A stretch of DNA of 36,273 nucleotides from the NCBI GenBank assembly GCA_004213565.1, contig SHBB01000011.1, forward strand, positions 1-36,273, read 5' to 3'. Within the stretch, counting starts at the first letter, position 1, and each line of letters begins with the position of its first letter. The notes under the pieces were generated by a model. That model saw only the letters and a list, made by a program, of their open reading frames with translations. It did no database searches and was not told the DNA's origin. Positions 32,967 through 36,273 of this stretch are shown here, piece after piece. Position numbers and translations under genes: made by a program. The DNA comes from Sandaracinaceae bacterium (GTDB taxonomy: Bacteria; Myxococcota_A; Polyangia; Polyangiales; Sandaracinaceae).

Positions 32967-34247
32967 ATGGTCAGCGGCCACGTTCAGCTCGGCTCGTTCG
33001 ACTGCCCGAGCGGGGTGCTCGTCCTGCTCGATCTGGGGCTGGCGCACCACTGGGAGCGGCGCGGGGTGCCGGAGCATCGGCGCGAGCGGTTGCATGACCT
33101 GGCGATCGAAGGCGCGGACGCCGAGGCGGCGGGGCTGGCCTACGACCGGAGCTACGACCCGCTGCGGCGCTACGACATTCGGGATGCGGACAGGGCGATC
33201 CAGCACTTCGCCGACTTCGCGCAGAGCGAGGGCTTCGCCGCGCGCGCGGTCATCCTCCCCTCGCAGGTGCCGCACGCGGAGCGCGCGCGCCGCGCTCTGA
33301 CGGCCCGTGAGCCCGGCATCGGCCGCTTCTCGTACGACCGACTGTGGGCGGTGGGGGTCGGAGAGCTCCCCCGAGATCGAGCGCTGCCCGTGGTCGGGAT
33401 CCCCATGCCTCCCGGCGAGTTCGCGGGGCGCTTCCGGTCGATCGACGTCGTGATCGATCCCGAGGCGACCGTCGCCCGGAGCGAGCGCGTCTTCGGTGTG
33501 ATGGTGGACCACGGACAGCTCGCGTGCGTCGACCTCGACGTGCTCGACGCGCTCCACGCGCGGCGGCCTCTCGACGGCAAAGCGGATTACCTGTTCTGGG
33601 GTCCCGACGCGTCCGCGCTCGCCGAGGAGATCGGAGCGCCGCGCCTGAACGAGCGCGAGCACGGCTGGCTGGACCTGCCGGACCCCGAGGTCGGGCGGTA
33701 CGCGGCGCCCATCCAGGCGGCGGTGGACGAGCGCGGCCTTCGGGTCAGCGTCGACTACCGCCCTCACTGCCACGTCGAGCAGATCAACCAACAGGTTCGG
33801 AGCCAGAAGAGCCGCGCGGGCGAGATCCGGGTGGGAGACCACCGCGTGTGCGGCTTCGACAACCGCTGGGGCGACGGCATCTTCGACGTGTACCGCGACA
33901 CCGACGAGGCGGGTCGCCTCGTCCGGATCCGCATGGACGTCGGCGGTGAAGAGGTGCAGCGTGTGATGCGGCGCGTCGCTCATCGACGCCAAGGCGCCCT
34001 GATCACGCGAGCCGTGCTCGAGGACGCGGAGCCAGCGCGCTTCGTCGACCGGTACGAGCCCAAGCGCCGGGACGACAGCGGCTGGGTGATCACCTCGGGC
34101 ACCGAGCCGGAGGGGGACCCCGGCTTCCAGGTCATCGCGGTCACGGAGCTCACCGCGCGCTACCCCGAGCTCGAGCCCCTGCTCGCCGAGCCCGTGGGCG
34201 CCCGCTTCCGGCTGGTGGGCGACCACGAGTACGAACGAGAAGCGTAG
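32967..34247 (+). CDS. Large cytoplasmic protein of unknown function
   Basis: About 426 residues from ATG 32967 (GCGAGG 11 nt upstream); an in-frame ATG at 32943 would add eight residues. It has no signal or membrane segment. N-terminal: VQLGSFDCPSGVLVLLDLGL. Middle: SERVFGVMVDHGQLACVDLD, then VLDALHARRPLD, a signature shared with the protein at 30485. Then a region with LRVSVDYRPHCHVEQINQQV, and a strand-rich FDNRWGDGIFDVYRDTDEAG typical of small beta domains found in immunity-like and DUF4241-like proteins. I do not assign a family. It is divergent from the hydrolase lipoprotein (92 bp). Lower confidence in start than in frame. Confidence 0.6.
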   Translation: MVSGHVQLGSFDCPSGVLVLLDLGLAHHWERRGVPEHRRERLHDLAIEGADAEAAGLAYDRSYDPLRRYDIRDADRAIQHFADFAQSEGFAARAVILPSQVPHAERARRALTAREPGIGRFSYDRLWAVGVGELPRDRALPVVGIPMPPGEFAGRFRSIDVVIDPEATVARSERVFGVMVDHGQLACVDLDVLDALHARRPLDGKADYLFWGPDASALAEEIGAPRLNEREHGWLDLPDPEVGRYAAPIQAAVDERGLRVSVDYRPHCHVEQINQQVRSQKSRAGEIRVGDHRVCGFDNRWGDGIFDVYRDTDEAGRLVRIRMDVGGEEVQRVMRRVAHRRQGALITRAVLEDAEPARFVDRYEPKRRDDSGWVITSGTEPEGDPGFQVIAVTELTARYPELEPLLAEPVGARFRLVGDHEYEREA

Positions 34248-34472
34248 GCTTCCACCGACCACTGCTCGGGCCACTCGGAGGCTTCAGGAGGCCGCTGCGA
34301 ATCAGGGCCCAGCTCTTTTCCGCGTTTCTGTAGCGCATGGGGACGGCCGACAGAGGTAGCGGGGATTCGATGACGGGTCGCCCAACCTGCATGAATGGGT
34401 TGGTCCCGATGGTGGCCCGCCCGAGCGGCGCTCGGTCGGAATAGGGCGACGCGTTGGTCTGGTTTGCCCTCC

Positions 34473-35210
34473 ATGCGACCTCGGAGGAGTGGCGTCTTCG
34501 CAGCGTTGCTGTGGCTCGGCTGCGCGCACTCGCCGCATCCGGAGGGCGCGGTGGCCGAGACTCTCCAGCGACGCCCTTCCAACCGCGAGGGGCGAGCCGA
34601 CGTGGCGACACAGATCATCGCTTCCGATTGCGTGGCGGTCGAGATCACGGATTGCGCGACGGTCGCGCGCGCGCCTGTGCCTTCCGCGGCGGCGTCCGAG
34701 CTCGGCCTCGTGCTCGACGTGGACGGGAACGTGACCTGCGACCCCGATGTCGTGGCCTGCGCGGTGCTCGGGCCGCCTGAGGGTATGGTCGTCGAGCGCC
34801 TCAGCGAAGCGTGCGGCTTTCACGGCATGGCCCTGCTGCGCACTCCGACCGGGGTGTATGTCCGGTTCCCTCAGTCGGTCGGAGCGCAAGGGGGTCCGGG
34901 CTACTTCCTCGGGCGGATCGAGAACGCGGACCCGGCGACGTACGAACCGCTGGGCGCAATGATGGGACGCGACGCAGACGCGGTGTTCGACTACGGGAGC
35001 CGCGTTCCCGACCTCGACCCAGTGACGTTCAGCGCGGTCTCCCCAGAGCACGGATGTCGCGGCTGCGATGCCCACCGATGCGTCGTGGACTGCCCGGGAC
35101 ATCCGCTGAGCCGTCCTCGCTTCTGCTTCGTCCCTCGTCCCGAGTCCGAAGGGACGCCCGGGGACGATCCCACTCAGCCGTCAAACTTCGAAGGCGATCT
35201 CTCTCGATGA
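34473..35210 (+). CDS. Lipoprotein with a REP-derived C-terminus
   Basis: A 245-aa protein from ATG 34473 with lipoprotein signal MRPRRSGVFAALLWLGC. The body has several cysteine pairs (IASDCVAVEITDCATV, GNVTCDPDVVACAVLG, HGCRGCDAHRCVVDCPG), presumably disulphide-bonded. No known domain is recognised. Residues 230-241 (GDDPTQPSNFEG) are encoded exactly by the REP-like element copy C, followed by four more residues and the stop, so the original C-terminus seems to have been replaced or extended by the repeat. The 225-bp gap upstream (34248-34472) holds no gene I can support. Confidence 0.65.
   Translation: MRPRRSGVFAALLWLGCAHSPHPEGAVAETLQRRPSNREGRADVATQIIASDCVAVEITDCATVARAPVPSAAASELGLVLDVDGNVTCDPDVVACAVLGPPEGMVVERLSEACGFHGMALLRTPTGVYVRFPQSVGAQGGPGYFLGRIENADPATYEPLGAMMGRDADAVFDYGSRVPDLDPVTFSAVSPEHGCRGCDAHRCVVDCPGHPLSRPRFCFVPRPESEGTPGDDPTQPSNFEGDLSR
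35160..35191 (+). repeat. REP-like element, copy C (inside a coding sequence)
   Basis: This 32-base segment is identical to the first 32 bases of copy B (27205-27236) at 26 positions, with the 11-base core GGGGACGATCC and the later CGTCAAACTT both identical. Unlike copy B it lacks the second inverted arm. It starts on a codon boundary of the lipoprotein gene and is read through to supply the last residues. Confidence 0.7.
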
Positions 35211-35383
35211 CGAGCCTGCACGTCGTCGCCCGCTGGCCCGAGTGTCACGAGCCCTCGAAACGTCCGCGTCGCTCGCCGGCTCCCGGACGGCCAGCTCCAC
35301 ATCCGGGGAGCTCGACGACTCGATCGCGATCGCGTTCATGGCGAAGCAGCATGCCCGGGCCCGCGCTGCGGTAGTCTGCGCGT

Positions 35384-35797
35384 GTGTCCTTCGCACGCAG
35401 CGGGCTCGCGCTCCTCCTCGCCGCGAGCGCGACGCTCATGGTGAGCTCTTCGCGAGCCGACGTCTCCGAGATGCCCTCAACCATGCAAGGCGTGTTCAGG
35501 GCCCGCAGCGGCGACGCGAGAGCCTGCCTCTCGGTCACACCACACGTCGTCGTCTTCGAGTCGCGTGAGCCGGACGGCGAGGGCGGAGAGCGAGGGTGCT
35601 TCGCGCGGCTCGAGGTGCGGCGCGTAGCGCGCGGTCGGATCGAGCTTCGGGAGGGCGAACGCGCGGCCGTCCTGCAGGTGACCCCCTCCCAGCTCCGCTT
35701 CGGCGACTCGCGCCCGCTGTGTGCGCACGCCGGGGCCGAGCGCTTCGTGTTCTCCCGAGCGTCTCGGCAGCCGTCGGGCCGCTGCTTCGTGGACTGA
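35384..35797 (+). CDS. Small secreted protein of unknown function
   Basis: A 137-aa protein starting with GTG at 35384. The signal peptide (MSFARSGLALLLAASATL, cleavage near SSRA-D) is clear and non-lipidated. The mature part is about 110 residues, strand-rich with four Cys (ARACLSV, ERGCFARLEV, RPLCAHAGAE, GRCFVD) that could form two disulphides. A fold similar to small secreted beta-sandwich domains is plausible, but no family is recognised. No clear Shine-Dalgarno is seen. The 173-bp gap upstream (35211-35383) contains no supported gene. A small hairpin starts at its stop codon. Confidence 0.6.
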   Translation: MSFARSGLALLLAASATLMVSSSRADVSEMPSTMQGVFRARSGDARACLSVTPHVVVFESREPDGEGGERGCFARLEVRRVARGRIELREGERAAVLQVTPSQLRFGDSRPLCAHAGAERFVFSRASRQPSGRCFVD

Positions 35798-35812
35798 CGG
35801 GCCTCCCCCGTC
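35796..35812 (+). terminator. Short hairpin at the stop of the small secreted protein
   Basis: GACGGG (35796-35801) and CCCGTC (35807-35812) pair around a five-base loop, beginning within the TGA stop (35795-35797). It is followed by TAACTCG and has no T run; a weak terminator at best. Confidence 0.3.
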
Positions 35813-35971
35813 TAACTCGAGCTCGTCGCAGACCTCGACAAGCAACGTCGCAGCCGAAGCTCCGGCGTCCGAGCTCGTGCGCCGGCCCGTGCAGTAGCCC
35901 TCGACGAGCGGCGATGAATCCGTGCGACCTGAGACCCGATCTCCGGACTCATCTCAGGCGGAAGGTGTCCG

Positions 35972-36273
35972 ATGTACACTGGGGTACGCGCCATGATGCA
36001 CGACCATGCAGCGCATGTGCTCTTGCTGCTCTGGGCCCTCGTGCTCGGCGGCTGCTTCGGCCTTCATGAGGGAAGCGACGGCGGCGACGCGAGCGTCGAG
36101 CCCGGAGTGGATGGGGGCGGCGTTGACTCGGGAGCTGGAGCCGAGTGTCCGCGGGTCGGCGCGACCATCCTCTGTGGGCGATACTGCGACACGCCGGCGT
36201 GTGGGGGCGGGCTCTGCAATTCGCTCTACGATACGTGCGTCGGAGACGACCACCGCGGCGGCAACCGATGCGG
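35972..36273 (+). CDS. Lipoprotein, N-terminal part only (runs off the window)
   Basis: The frame is open from ATG 35972 to the last base. GGAAGG lies 6 nt upstream of this ATG, better than for the in-frame ATGs at 35993 and 35996. The encoded start is MYTGVRAMMHDHAAHVLLLL, then WALVLGGC, a lipoprotein signal with lipobox VLGGC. A Gly/Asp/Ser/Val linker follows, then a Cys-rich module (CPRVGATILCGRYCDTPACG, GGLCNSLYDTC) like those of the other Cys-rich lipoproteins in the window. The remainder lies outside. Confidence 0.7.
   Translation, partial: MYTGVRAMMHDHAAHVLLLLWALVLGGCFGLHEGSDGGDASVEPGVDGGGVDSGAGAECPRVGATILCGRYCDTPACGGGLCNSLYDTCVGDDHRGGNRC

Noticed and set aside
34160-34648. 162-aa minus-strand frame over the gap before 34473
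   Set aside because: It overlaps the ends of two supported plus-strand genes and shows no domain or start signal; kept only as a low-interest observation for the gap.

Overview
The window is very GC-rich, has densely packed genes and no RNA genes that I can recognise. It carries an unusually large set of secreted lipoproteins with Asp/Gly/Ala/Pro-rich linkers after the lipobox. Together with ECF sigma, RCC1, kelch, HEAT and TPR proteins of low annotation density, this suggests a large myxobacterial chromosome (Myxococcota, Polyangia / Sandaracinus-like). That placement is inference from gene style, not from a marker gene. No phage, conjugative, transposase or CRISPR-Cas genes are present.

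Layout. 1-6.3 kb: 3' end of an NAD-dependent epimerase, a secreted TPR protein, a kelch-like lipoprotein followed upstream by a decayed copy of its own 3' end, a DUF4328 membrane protein, a zinc-ribbon membrane protein, an extensin-like/M15-type lipoprotein and a HEAT-repeat protein. 6.3-12.8 kb: a WD40-like lipoprotein, an HNH nuclease-like protein with a RuvA-C-like tail, an AT-richer spacer holding a 40-bp-period array of palindromes, a small lipoprotein, and a sterol desaturase-family enzyme divergent from a TetR regulator with a clear operator between them. 12.8-17.6 kb (minus strand): two paralogous RCC1 lipoproteins in tandem, preceded by an ECF sigma operon (exported protein, sigma factor, single-pass membrane protein; the last two overlap by ATGA). 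17.7-25.8 kb: a large repeat-rich lipoprotein, a FadL-like porin, a SEC-C protein, and an aldo/keto reductase fused to leucine-rich repeats behind a potentially structured leader. 25.8-36.3 kb: a Notum/pectin-acetylesterase-like lipoprotein, a Cys-rich lipoprotein, a metaxin-like GST coupled to a TPR protein, a putative HExxH metallopeptidase, two unknown proteins sharing a short C-terminal signature, an alpha/beta hydrolase lipoprotein, further lipoproteins, and a gene running off the end.

The most notable non-coding signals are: (i) five copies of a CGTCGA-N2-TCGACG palindrome spaced 39-41 bp apart at 10335-10508; (ii) a dispersed REP/REPIN-like family with core GGGGACGATCC at 12.7, 27.2 and 35.2 kb, one copy perfectly palindromic over 53 bp and one read as the C-terminus of a protein; (iii) a nested-stem leader upstream of the reductase-LRR fusion; (iv) repeated duplication of gene 3' ends across their stop codons. 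The most notable protein is the AKR-LRR fusion. I see no single multi-gene system that can be named with confidence.
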